From an uncultured Dialister sp. (GTDB taxonomy: Bacteria > Bacillota > Negativicutes > Veillonellales > Dialisteraceae), in contig URAA01000071.1 of assembly GCA_900545785.1 (NCBI GenBank), forward strand, positions 1 through 7,461: a DNA stretch of 7,461 nucleotides, in the 5' to 3' direction. The position numbers and the translations under genes are program-made. The notes beneath the pieces are model-generated. The model was not told where the DNA came from. It saw nothing but the letters and a program-made list of their open reading frames with translations, and did no database searches. Within the stretch, counting starts at the first letter, position 1; each line of letters starts with the position of its first letter. This document shows, piece by piece, positions 1 to 6,321 of this stretch.

Positions 1-12
1 CTCTTCCGATCT
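1..12. other. Residual Illumina adapter sequence (not genomic)
   Basis: The first 12 bases, CTCTTCCGATCT, are identical to the shared 3' end of the Illumina TruSeq read 1 and read 2 adapters. Their position exactly at the window start fits untrimmed adapter carried into an assembly end. Base 13 onwards reads as normal coding sequence of the MurB-like gene. A chance 12-base match exactly at an end is very unlikely, but it cannot be excluded without the reads. Confidence 0.88.
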
Positions 13-13
13 A

Positions 14-460
14 GAGGAAGAAAAGACATACGGCTGGGACGATCTTCATTATGGAGACAGTGACAGCGTTTTTATGCATAACGGAGATGTTATTTACGGA
101 GCGAAACTGCATTTGAGAAAAGGCGATGCAGAAGAAATTAAAGATAAAATGAGAGATCATCAGGAATCGCGTCGCTCCAAGCAGCCTTTGGAAAAAAGAA
201 GTGCGGGGACGATGTATCTGAGACCGCCGGGATACCATGTGGGCCCGATGATCAAAGCCTGCGACCTGATAGGTTTTGCCATCGGGGATGCGGAAGTATC
301 ATCCAAGCATCCCGATTTTGTGGTAAATAACGGTAATGCAACTTGCGAGCAGGTTTTGGGAGTGCTCCATGAAGTGCAGCGGCGGGTTAAGGAAAAATTC
401 GGAGTTCATATTCCTTTAGATGTAAGAATGCTCGGAGAAGATTTGAAACAGGAACGATAG
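14..460 (+). CDS. MurB-like protein (UDP-N-acetylenolpyruvoylglucosamine reductase family), C-terminal part
   Basis: Partial gene, cut at the left contig edge. The frame is open from base 14 to the TAG at 458-460, and the in-frame ATG at 74 lies inside the conserved domain, so it is not the start. The remaining 148 residues cover the end of the FAD-binding domain and the MurB C-terminal domain. Family signatures visible are KQPLE, SAG followed by RPPGY, EVSSKH, FVVN, GNAT and VKEKFGV, as in type II MurB of Firmicutes. MurB reduces UDP-GlcNAc-enolpyruvate to UDP-MurNAc with NADPH and FAD in cytosolic peptidoglycan precursor synthesis. Oddities: the usual YRDS motif reads DSDS (56-67), the SAGS serine is Thr (209-211), the PEVR glutamate is Asp (419-421), and the GGAxVS motif reads GDAEVS. 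It may therefore be a MurB paralogue with altered or lost activity, so I give no symbol. Family membership is solid; function is uncertain. A terminator follows directly. Confidence 0.85.
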   Translation, partial: EEEKTYGWDDLHYGDSDSVFMHNGDVIYGAKLHLRKGDAEEIKDKMRDHQESRRSKQPLEKRSAGTMYLRPPGYHVGPMIKACDLIGFAIGDAEVSSKHPDFVVNNGNATCEQVLGVLHEVQRRVKEKFGVHIPLDVRMLGEDLKQER

Positions 461-465
461 TGACG

Positions 466-494
466 AAAGGAGAGGGGAGACCCTCTTCTTTTTT
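466..494 (+). terminator. Rho-independent terminator of the MurB-like gene
   Basis: An 11-bp stem (466-476 with 481-491, one G-U pair) closes a GAGA tetraloop and runs into a T tract (489-494). It starts six bases after the stop codon and separates this gene from the groESL promoter. Confidence 0.85.
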
Positions 495-524
495 ATTCAT
501 AATGAAAAAATATAAAAATAACTC

Positions 525-553
525 TTGCATTTTGAATGAAAAATGAGTATGAT
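525..553 (+). promoter_or_regulatory. Sigma-A promoter of groESL
   Basis: The -35 box TTGCAT (525-530) and -10 box TATGAT (548-553) are separated by exactly 17 bases, each one mismatch from consensus. Transcription would start near 560, just before the CIRCE operator, so bound HrcA would sit on the start region. The surrounding sequence is A/T-rich. Confidence 0.88.
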
Positions 554-564
554 AAAAACATAAG

Positions 565-591
565 TTAGCACTCGTTATTGGTGAGTGCTAA
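565..591 (+). promoter_or_regulatory. CIRCE operator (HrcA binding site)
   Basis: TTAGCACTC (565-573), a 9-base spacer (574-582) and GAGTGCTAA (583-591) form a perfect match to the CIRCE consensus. HrcA repressor binds this inverted repeat and represses groESL until heat or misfolded protein titrates GroEL away from HrcA (established for Firmicutes). The site also lies in the 5' leader, between the promoter and the groES ribosome site at 598-605. hrcA itself is not in this window. Confidence 0.97.
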
Positions 592-612
592 TAATTCAAA
601 GGAGGAATTGAA

Positions 613-894
613 ATGTTAAAACCGTTAGCAGATCGTGTTCTTGTTGAAGTAGATGTAGAAGAAGCAAAAACTGCAGGTGGCATACTGCTTCCTGATACGG
701 CACAAAAGAAATCCCAGAAAGGAACCGTTATTGCCATCGGTTCCGGTAAAGTTTTAGATAATGGAGAACGCCTGCCCTTCGAAGTGGCAGTAGGCGACAG
801 AGTTTTATTTGCCAAATATTCCGGTGTGGACATTGAAGAAGGGGGTAAAAAATTCCTTCTTCTTTCCGAACGTGATATTTTAGGAAAGCTTTGA
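613..894 (+). CDS. groES: GroES co-chaperonin (10 kDa chaperonin)
   Basis: This 93-residue protein has the usual GroES length. It forms the heptameric lid of the cytosolic GroEL folding chamber. Visible signatures are the N-terminal LKPLADRVLVEV strand, the mobile loop around residues 17-37 with the GroEL-contacting GGILLP (22-27), the GTVIAIGSGK segment, and the C-terminal VLFAKYSG and LLSERDILG strands. The start is fixed by a strong AAAGGAGG ribosome site at 598-605, seven bases before the ATG. It is the first gene of a CIRCE-controlled operon, with groEL starting 33 bases after its stop. Nothing is unusual in the sequence. Confidence 0.98.
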   Translation: MLKPLADRVLVEVDVEEAKTAGGILLPDTAQKKSQKGTVIAIGSGKVLDNGERLPFEVAVGDRVLFAKYSGVDIEEGGKKFLLLSERDILGKL

Positions 895-927
895 TTTTAG
901 ATAATTAATCAGATAGGAGCGATATAA

Positions 928-2550
928 ATGGCTAAAAAAGTACTTTATAATGAAGAAGCTCGCGCAGCTCTTTTGAGAGGTGTGGATCAGCTGGCGAATG
1001 CAGTAAAAATTACCCTCGGACCGAAGGGCCGCAATGTAGTTCTTGACAAGAAATACGGAGCACCAAATATTGTAAATGACGGTGTATCCATTGCCCGTGA
1101 AATTGAATTAAAAGATCCTTTTGAAAATATGGGTGCCCAGCTTGTTAAAGAAGTAGCAACCAAGACGAACGATGTAGCCGGAGACGGTACAACGACGGCA
1201 ACTCTTTTGGCACAGTCCATGATTCATGAAGGGATGAGAAATGTAGCTGCCGGAGCTAATCCGATGGTTCTCAAAAGAGGAATTGAAAAAGCTGTTGAAG
1301 TTCTGGTAGAAGAAATCAAAAAGAAGTCCGTACCGGTTGATACAAAGGCAAAAATTGCTCAGGTTGCATCCATTTCTTCCGATGATGTAACGATTGGCGG
1401 CCTGATTGCCGATGCAATGGAAAAAGTCGGAAGTGACGGCGTTATTACCGTAGAAGATTCCAAGACCATGGGAACAAGTCTGAAAGTTGTAGAAGGTATG
1501 CAGTTCGACCGCGGCTATCTCAGTCCGTACATGGTTTCCGACACCGATAAGATGGAATGTGTCATGAATGATCCGCTGATTCTTATCACGGACAAGAAGA
1601 TTCCCGTTATTCAGGATATCATTCAGCTTCTTGAAAAAGTGGTACAGTCCGGCAAGGAACTGTTGATTATAGCTGAAGATGTAGAAGGTGAAGCACTGGC
1701 AACACTCGTTGTTAACAGATTGCGCGGTACATTCAAGTGCGCTGCCGTCAAGGCTCCCGGATTCGGTGACCGTCGTAAAGCAATGCTTGAAGATATTGCC
1801 ATTCTTACAGGCGGACAAGTGATTTCCGAAGATATGGGCCGTAAGCTGGATACCGCTACATTGGAAGATCTCGGAACGGCTCACCAAGTCCGTATCACAA
1901 AAGACAATACGACCATTGTCGGCGGTGCAGGCGATAAAGAAGCCATTGCATCCAGAGTGGATCAGATTCGTGAACAATATAAAGAAGCTACCTCTCAGTT
2001 TGATAAAGATAAACTGCAGGAACGTCTGGCAAAAATGTCCGGCGGCGTAGCAGTTATTGAAGTCGGTGCAGCTACGGAAGTGGAAATGAAAGACAAGAGA
2101 CTTCGTATTGAAGATGCACTGAATGCAACCCGTGCCGCTGTTGAAGAAGGTATTGTAGCCGGTGGCGGAACAACATTCCTTGATATTCAGGCTAAGCTGA
2201 ATGAAATGGATGTCGATGGTGATGTAAAGACCGGTGTCAATCTGGTACGTCATGCTATCGAAGCTCCTATTCGTCAAATTGCAGATAATGCAGGTGTAGA
2301 AGGAGCTATTGTTGCAGAAAAAGTCAAAGCATCTCCCGAAGGAATCGGTTATAATGCAGCCGTTGACAAATATGAAGACATGATTGGCGCAGGTATCGTC
2401 GATCCTGCCAAGGTTACCCGTTCTGCTTTGCAGAATGCCGCATCTATTGCAGCATTGGTACTCACCACAGAAGCAGTGGTAGGTGATGATCCGGAAGAAA
2501 AACCGGCAATGCCGCCGATGCCTCCGATGGGCGGAGCAGGAATGATGTAA
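928..2550 (+). CDS. groEL: GroEL chaperonin (60 kDa chaperonin)
   Basis: This 540-residue protein matches the family length (about 540-548). It is the ATP-driven folding chaperonin, a double ring of 14 subunits in the cytosol working with GroES. Visible signatures are LGPKGRNVVLD (30-40), NDGVSIAREI with the nucleotide-site Asp51, the ATP-binding loop GDGTTTAT with Asp86, the family signature AAVEEGIVAGGG near residues 404-415, and the C-terminal Met/Gly/Pro tail ending GGAGMM. The ribosome site AGGAG is at 915-919. It is the second gene of the groESL operon, repressed through CIRCE, with a strong terminator after it. HrcA activity in this group is known to depend on GroEL, giving feedback control. 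The gene is intact, with no missing key residue noticed. Confidence 0.99.
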   Translation: MAKKVLYNEEARAALLRGVDQLANAVKITLGPKGRNVVLDKKYGAPNIVNDGVSIAREIELKDPFENMGAQLVKEVATKTNDVAGDGTTTATLLAQSMIHEGMRNVAAGANPMVLKRGIEKAVEVLVEEIKKKSVPVDTKAKIAQVASISSDDVTIGGLIADAMEKVGSDGVITVEDSKTMGTSLKVVEGMQFDRGYLSPYMVSDTDKMECVMNDPLILITDKKIPVIQDIIQLLEKVVQSGKELLIIAEDVEGEALATLVVNRLRGTFKCAAVKAPGFGDRRKAMLEDIAILTGGQVISEDMGRKLDTATLEDLGTAHQVRITKDNTTIVGGAGDKEAIASRVDQIREQYKEATSQFDKDKLQERLAKMSGGVAVIEVGAATEVEMKDKRLRIEDALNATRAAVEEGIVAGGGTTFLDIQAKLNEMDVDGDVKTGVNLVRHAIEAPIRQIADNAGVEGAIVAEKVKASPEGIGYNAAVDKYEDMIGAGIVDPAKVTRSALQNAASIAALVLTTEAVVGDDPEEKPAMPPMPPMGGAGMM

Positions 2551-2567
2551 TCTTCCGCAAATGAAAT

Positions 2568-2605
2568 AAAAAAATAAGGGTCCGATTCGGGACTCTTATT
2601 TTTTT
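2568..2605 (+). terminator. Rho-independent terminator after groEL
   Basis: A long stem pairs 2571-2583 with 2590-2602 around a six-base loop (one G-U pair). Its core is AATAAGGGTCC against GGACTCTTATT, with flanking A and T tracts, so the T tract (2599-2605) follows the core. Because the A tract sits on the 5' side, the structure could also stop antisense transcription. Confidence 0.88.
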
Positions 2606-2636
2606 ATCTCGTTATTAAAATAGGGAAGGAGCTTTT

Positions 2637-2987
2637 ATGGATATAAAAATCAAAAGGATTTATGAAAATGCGGCAGATACGGACGGATACAGAATATTGG
2701 TAGACCGTCTGTGGCCTCGGGGAATTTCAAAAGAAAAAGCGAAAGTTGATAAGTGGGAAAAAGATATTGCTCCGTCTCCGGCTCTGAGAAAAGTGTACCA
2801 CGCGGGACAAATCGAATTTGAAGAATTTAAAAAGCGTTATATCGATGAATTGAAAAATAATGATGCGCTTCCGGCCTTTCTTAAGGAACTCAGAGAAAAA
2901 GGAGAGGTCACTTTCCTTTATGCGTTGAAAGATAAAGAGAAAAATCATGCACTTTTATTGAAAGAATATATCGATAAATCAAAATAA
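2637..2987 (+). CDS. DUF488 family protein, YeaO-like
   Basis: A 116-residue cytosolic protein that looks complete. The hallmark DUF488/YeaO motif GYRILVDRLWPRGISKEK covers residues 17-34, followed by W40, IAPSPALRK (44-52), FKKRYIDEL (64-72) and the C-terminal strand-helix VTFLYALKDKEKNHALLL (91-108). It has the same order and length as E. coli YeaO. The biochemical function of this family is not established, so I name none; the conserved Arg and Asp residues near the N-terminus suggest a binding or catalytic site. The start is supported by AAGGAG at 2626-2631, five bases before the ATG. Only about 30 bases separate it from the groEL terminator and I see no clear promoter there, so it may depend on readthrough from groESL or a weak promoter overlapping the terminator. 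Confidence 0.92.
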   Translation: MDIKIKRIYENAADTDGYRILVDRLWPRGISKEKAKVDKWEKDIAPSPALRKVYHAGQIEFEEFKKRYIDELKNNDALPAFLKELREKGEVTFLYALKDKEKNHALLLKEYIDKSK

Positions 2988-2996
2988 AATCCATAA

Positions 2997-3048
2997 AAAA
3001 CCGGCCCCTGAAGTCAGATTTTTTGCTCCGACTTCAGGGGCCGGTTTT
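2997..3048. terminator. Bidirectional terminator: perfect 19-bp inverted repeat
   Basis: Bases 2997-3015 and 3030-3048 are exact inverse complements (core ACCGGCCCCTGAAGTC), with a 14-base loop containing six T's in a row. T tracts follow the stem on both strands: four on the plus strand (3045-3048) and six on the minus strand (complement of 2995-3000). It lies between the ends of two convergent genes, the DUF488 gene and the DUF2939-like gene, and serves both. Confidence 0.95.
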
Positions 3049-3072
3049 ACTTATACAATAGAACTCTTTTTA

Positions 3073-3663
3073 TTATTTCAGCCGATCTTTCAAAAGAGTT
3101 TTCCGTTCATCTATATACTCTTTCAAATTCAAGATTTTTGTGGCGGTCCAGTTTCCGTTTACATCTTTTTCCATCTGTACCTGCCAAATAAAATCTTTAT
3201 CAAGTTCTTTATCATGAAGTTTGACTTTTGCAACGGCTATTCCGTTTTCTTCCTTTACATCCAAAATATCCGTCATGGAAAGAGAGGCGGAGCCGATATA
3301 AGCGGTGATACTTTTTATCGGTTTGTCCAGAAAAGATTTTTCCTTTTCCGCTTCGGCTGTAAATTTTTCCTCTGTCCTTTTAATCAATTCGGCGATCAGT
3401 TCTTTTTTGAGGCCTCTGATGACAGAGGCGGCAATGGTCCCGCCGGGAGAGGATTCTGCTTTGAGCTCGGATAATATGTCGTCAATGGCGGCAGAATAAA
3501 CTTTTTCCATATCCACCCGTTCTTTAAAGAGCTGCAAATCTTTTTTCTGCACCGCCTGCTGGATTTCTCCTGCCGCATAAGCAGGGGTTCTCGTCCAATA
3601 TCCGAAATAAAATCCGATTCCCGCAGCCAGAATAATACCTATTATGATTAAAAACTTTTTCAT
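3073..3663 (-). CDS. DUF2939-like small membrane-anchored protein
   Basis: A 196-residue protein of unknown function. An N-terminal hydrophobic segment (residues about 4-21) preceded by MKK looks like an uncleaved signal anchor, so the rest is probably outside the cytoplasmic membrane. After it comes TPAYAAGEIQQAVQKKD (26-42), which with the following RVDMEKV resembles the opening of DUF2939 domains, where a short helix precedes a valine-aspartate motif. The remainder is a charged helical stretch (residues 80-115) and a C-terminal part rich in beta strands with IWQVQMEKD and W172. I chose the ATG at 3663 rather than the one 39 bases upstream because AAGGAG (3674-3669) sits five bases before it and the shorter form begins directly with the signal segment. 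It follows the aldehyde dehydrogenase by 75 bases with no terminator between them, so they are probably co-transcribed. The DUF2939 assignment is from memory of the motif and is moderately sure. Confidence 0.8.
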   Translation of the reverse strand: MKKFLIIIGIILAAGIGFYFGYWTRTPAYAAGEIQQAVQKKDLQLFKERVDMEKVYSAAIDDILSELKAESSPGGTIAASVIRGLKKELIAELIKRTEEKFTAEAEKEKSFLDKPIKSITAYIGSASLSMTDILDVKEENGIAVAKVKLHDKELDKDFIWQVQMEKDVNGNWTATKILNLKEYIDERKTLLKDRLK

Positions 3664-3738
3664 AGAGACTCCTTGGAAATAAATGAATGATATTCGTTTC
3701 AACAGATTCGGTAGGAATAAAAGATAAAACGGCTGCTG

Positions 3739-5154
3739 TTATTTCCCCGTATCGAAAAGGGCTTTTTGCTGAGTGAATTCAATCATGCCGTAAATGCCGC
3801 CTTCCCGACCCAGTCCGCTTTGTTTGTATCCTCCGAAAGGTGCCGACGTGTCTCTGGGGCTGGCATTGATGTAGACATTGCCTGCCTTAATTTGTTTTGC
3901 TATGGAAATTGCCTTCTCTTTTTCTCCATAAACTCCCGCATTCAGGCCGTATCGGGTATCGTTGGCTATACGAACGGCTTCCGTTTCGTTTTCGTAAGTG
4001 AATACACAGAGGACGGGTCCGAATATTTCATCTTTGGCGATGGACATTTCTGAGTTGACATTTGTAAAAATAGTAGGAGCGATATAATAACTTCCGTCTT
4101 TATTCTCAGGAACAGAACCTGTCAGAAGCAATGCTCCTTCTTCTACTCCTTTTTCAATATATTGTTTTACTTTCTCATATTGTCGGAGTGATGAAAGAGG
4201 TCCCATTTTTACATCATGACTTTCCGGATCTCCCAAAGTATACTCTTTAGCAATATCAACCAATTTCTTTTCAATAAGCGGCTGTTCCGATTTCGGGATA
4301 ATCAGGCGGGAAAAAGCGGTGCAGGTTTGTCCGGAGTTTAAGAATATAGAGTTGAAACAAAGATGAATTGCTTCATCATAATTGCTGCCTTTAAGGATGA
4401 TATAAGGAGATTTGCCGCCCAGTTCCAAACTGATATGTTTCAGACTGTCCAGCGCATTTTTCCCTACTTGTATTCCTCCGGAGGTAGAACCGGTGAAAGA
4501 AATCATGTCCACGAGCGGATGGGTTGCCAATCGATCTCCCACTTCGCCTCCCTTTCCGGTGACGAGATTAAAAACACCTTTCGGAAATCCTGCTTTTTCA
4601 AAAGCGTCGGCAAGCCAATAAGAAGACAGAGGCGTATGCTGACTGGGCTTTAAAATGATCGTATTCCCCATGAGGAGAGCCGGAATGACTTTCTGTATGA
4701 CCTGACCGAGAGGATAATTCCACGGAGTTATGCAGCCTATGACACCGACGGGTTCTCTGTAAACGGTGGAAGCCGCCATCTTTTCCACAAGGGGGACCTC
4801 CGGTGCCAAATCGATATAGGACTGAGTTCTGGTATATTGGTATTCCACTTGCGCACTTTTTGTAAAAGTATAGGGAGAACCAAGTTCTTTGATGATGATA
4901 TCGATCAACTCATCTTCCTTGGCACGGAAAATTTCTAAGAATTTCTTCATTAAATTGATTCTTGATGAAAGGGAAGTTCCGGACCAGCCGGGAAGAGCTT
5001 TAGCGGCGGCTTTTGCGGCTTTATCCACATCTTCTGCGTTGCCTGCCGGGACTTTGGCGAAAATTTTTTGGGTAGCCGGGTTTTCCACTTCAATAAATTT
5101 TCCGGAAGAACCGGGGATCCATTGTCCGTCGATGTACAGTTTTTCAAAATCCAT
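3739..5154 (-). CDS. NAD(P)-dependent aldehyde dehydrogenase
   Basis: A full-length (471 residues) soluble member of the aldehyde dehydrogenase superfamily, which oxidises aldehydes to carboxylic acids with NAD(P)+. All key elements are present: TPWNYP with oxyanion-hole Asn146, the cofactor-binding LKPSQHTP with Lys169, the Rossmann loop FTGST (220-224), the general base Glu244 in LELGGKSP, the nucleophile Cys278 in NSGQTCTA, EIFGPV with Glu376, and the C-terminal PFGGYKQSGLGRE (439-451). The overall pattern is closest to Firmicute enzymes of the S. aureus AldA-like/CddD-like group. The natural substrate cannot be read from the sequence and no neighbouring pathway gene gives a clue. The start is supported by AAAGGAGG (5169-5162), seven bases upstream. 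It is divergent from the gene at 5314, and their promoters must share the 159-base gap. It is probably co-transcribed with the DUF2939-like gene. Confidence 0.96.
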   Translation of the reverse strand: MDFEKLYIDGQWIPGSSGKFIEVENPATQKIFAKVPAGNAEDVDKAAKAAAKALPGWSGTSLSSRINLMKKFLEIFRAKEDELIDIIIKELGSPYTFTKSAQVEYQYTRTQSYIDLAPEVPLVEKMAASTVYREPVGVIGCITPWNYPLGQVIQKVIPALLMGNTIILKPSQHTPLSSYWLADAFEKAGFPKGVFNLVTGKGGEVGDRLATHPLVDMISFTGSTSGGIQVGKNALDSLKHISLELGGKSPYIILKGSNYDEAIHLCFNSIFLNSGQTCTAFSRLIIPKSEQPLIEKKLVDIAKEYTLGDPESHDVKMGPLSSLRQYEKVKQYIEKGVEEGALLLTGSVPENKDGSYYIAPTIFTNVNSEMSIAKDEIFGPVLCVFTYENETEAVRIANDTRYGLNAGVYGEKEKAISIAKQIKAGNVYINASPRDTSAPFGGYKQSGLGREGGIYGMIEFTQQKALFDTGK

Positions 5155-5247
5155 AATAAAACCTCCTTTACTTTATATACTACCATTATTATTACACAGT
5201 CACAGAGATTTTGTAGAAGAAATAACAGAAAGAATTCTAATATTCAT

Positions 5248-5275
5248 AGGACAAACTTGATATTTCGTGTATAAT
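5248..5275 (+). promoter_or_regulatory. Probable sigma-A promoter for the triple-repeat protein gene
   Basis: A perfect -10 box TATAAT (5270-5275) has a weak -35 candidate AGGACA (5248-5253, four of six consensus bases) 16 bases upstream. The leader to the ATG at 5314 would be about 30 bases and includes a short GAGGA ribosome site (5305-5309). On the opposite strand, towards the aldehyde dehydrogenase, I find no convincing promoter, only A/T-rich candidates. Confidence 0.6.
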
Positions 5276-5313
5276 AAGCAGCATAAGAATTATTTCTTGA
5301 TTGTGAGGATACA

Positions 5314-6234
5314 ATGAAAGACACAAAAGAATACGGCGCGGAACACGGACATGTTTCCGGAAAATGGAAAAGGAACAACGATAAATACGGAAGGAAATCT
5401 TTTTCCGACAGATCAAAAAAAAGAAGTGAAGACGGGAACGGTTTTAAAAGAAAAAGACTTGAAAAAGGCTCTTCCTATAGAGACAGAGAACTTGGTGAGG
5501 GGATTGTAACGGCAATAACGACGGAAAGTATAACCGTCCGTTTCGGAGATGTTGAAAAAGAAATTCCCCGACGCCGCAGAATCGAAAGAGACAGCGGAGA
5601 AAGATCATTTGAGAGAAAACCGTTCGGCAAAAAGCCGTTTGAAAAGCGAAAATATGCGAAAGATGATAGAAATCCCGTCTTTAAGTTTGATACGACTCAT
5701 GATAAAGAAACGGAAAGAAACCCCGGAGAAAAAAGATCTCCCGTCAAAGTGGGCCTCCATGTAGTCGATGATTTGCTCGGACCGGGAGTTGTAGGGCGGA
5801 TTACCGAAAGAGGCACTTATGTGACTTATGAAAGAACAGGGGAATTCGTATTATATCCTTCCGGTTTGCCGACGAAACTTTTGAAAAGTGCATTTCCCGA
5901 AGGAAATAAAAAACGGGAAAAATCAATGATCAGAAGAAATCTGAAAGGGGCGAGAACCTATAAGATATCTGCCGAACCGGAAATGAAAAAGGAAGAAAAA
6001 ACAGAAATAACAGAAATAACACAAGAATTTTCTGCGCCTACAGAGAAAGATGCAAGGAATACCCGTTATTTTGAAATCAGTGAAGGAACTTTGGTTTCTC
6101 ATAAAGAATTCGGGGAAGGGATAATAACAAAAATTGAAAACGGCTGTTTTATAATTGATTTCTCGGGGGTATCGAAAAAATATCCTTATCCCGAATCATT
6201 GGCAAACGGCGTGCTTGCGATTGTTGAAAAATAA
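5314..6234 (+). CDS. Uncharacterised basic protein with three UvrD/PcrA-Tudor-like repeats
   Basis: I do not recognise this 306-residue protein as a named family. It is extremely rich in Lys, Arg, Glu and Gly, with no signal peptide or membrane segment and long stretches likely to be disordered (residues 1-50, 90-140, 195-250). Three separate segments share one pattern: a glycine-rich turn, then alternating hydrophobic strands, then a basic residue and often proline. They are residues 52-86 (LGEGIVTAITTESITVRF), 146-188 (LGPGVVGRITERGTYVTY) and 257-305 (FGEGIITKIENGCFIIDF). The third copy adds LVSHKEFGEG before and KKYPYPESL after, which closely resembles the Tudor/SH3-like C-terminal domain of UvrD/PcrA helicases. 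That domain binds RNA polymerase. From this I infer a cytosolic protein that binds nucleic acid, ribosomes or RNA polymerase. There is also a short internal duplication, KPFGKKPFEK (102-111). It is a single-gene unit with its own promoter and terminator. The coding call is strong; the function is open. Confidence 0.88.
   Translation: MKDTKEYGAEHGHVSGKWKRNNDKYGRKSFSDRSKKRSEDGNGFKRKRLEKGSSYRDRELGEGIVTAITTESITVRFGDVEKEIPRRRRIERDSGERSFERKPFGKKPFEKRKYAKDDRNPVFKFDTTHDKETERNPGEKRSPVKVGLHVVDDLLGPGVVGRITERGTYVTYERTGEFVLYPSGLPTKLLKSAFPEGNKKREKSMIRRNLKGARTYKISAEPEMKKEEKTEITEITQEFSAPTEKDARNTRYFEISEGTLVSHKEFGEGIITKIENGCFIIDFSGVSKKYPYPESLANGVLAIVEK
5467..5571 (+). repeat. Protein-level repeat copy 1 (Tudor-like motif)
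   Basis: Encodes residues 52-86, centred on ELGEGIVTAI, SITVRF and KEIPRR. It is the most compact copy, lacking the VxH lead-in seen in copy 3. It is similar to the other copies in protein but not obviously in DNA, so the duplication is old. Confidence 0.6.
5749..5877 (+). repeat. Protein-level repeat copy 2 (Tudor-like motif)
   Basis: Encodes residues 146-188, with GLHVVDDLLGPGVVGRI, GTYVTYER and FVLYPSGL. It is the most divergent copy. The L-G-x-G-x-V/I core and the tyrosine-proline after the last strand match copy 3. Confidence 0.55.
6082..6228 (+). repeat. Protein-level repeat copy 3 (Tudor-like motif)
   Basis: Encodes residues 257-305, with EGTLVSHKEFGEGIITKI, GCFIIDFSG and KKYPYPESLANGVL. 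It is the copy closest to the UvrD/PcrA C-terminal domain pattern (G-x-x-V-x-H-x-x-F-G-x-G, then a strand ending in D-F, then K-x-x-x-x-P). Confidence 0.65.
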
Positions 6235-6240
6235 CTGTGG

Positions 6241-6267
6241 AAAATGCGGTAAATAACCGCATTTTTT
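6241..6267 (+). terminator. Rho-independent terminator after the triple-repeat protein gene
   Basis: A perfect 10-bp stem, AAAATGCGGT (6241-6250) with ACCGCATTTT (6256-6265), encloses a five-base loop. The T tract is 6262-6267. It begins six bases after the stop codon. Confidence 0.92.
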
Positions 6268-6312
6268 ATTGTGCCTATGTTTTTGGAAATGCATCGAATT
6301 ATCATAAGCTTA

Positions 6313-6321
6313 TGTTATAAT
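6313..6321 (+). promoter_or_regulatory. Extended -10 promoter of the cobT-like genes
   Basis: TG-T-TATAAT (6313-6321) is a perfect extended -10 element. No good -35 box lies 16-18 bases upstream, which an extended -10 can compensate for. The predicted leader is about 35 bases and has a GGAG ribosome site at 6352-6355. There is too little room between the preceding terminator and this gene for a cobalamin riboswitch. Confidence 0.7.

Noticed and set aside
464..480. Ribosome-site-like AAAGGAGAGGGG after the MurB-like gene
   Set aside because: No start codon with a sustained frame follows at a suitable distance, and the bases form the 5' arm of the terminator hairpin.
1108..2277. A 389-codon open frame on the minus strand, antisense to groEL
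   Set aside because: It lies wholly inside groEL, its translation is Cys/Phe/Asn-rich with no domain I recognise, and it has no ribosome site or promoter I can see. Long antisense frames are a common by-product of the codon use of conserved genes such as groEL.
3664..3702. Longer start (MKRISFIYFQGVS extension) for the DUF2939-like protein
   Set aside because: The internal ATG has AAGGAG at correct spacing and begins directly with MKK plus a hydrophobic segment. The extension would cover that ribosome site and disturb the signal segment.
5285..5298. Small inverted repeat AAGAA-TTAT-TTCTT in the leader of the triple-repeat protein gene
   Set aside because: A five-base-pair A/T-rich stem is expected by chance in this composition and does not match an operator I know.
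6001..6021. Nine-base tandem repeat (acagaaata, 2.3 copies) within the triple-repeat protein gene
   Set aside because: It is too short and simple to be a mobile or regulatory element; it encodes the TEITEIT stretch of a low-complexity linker.
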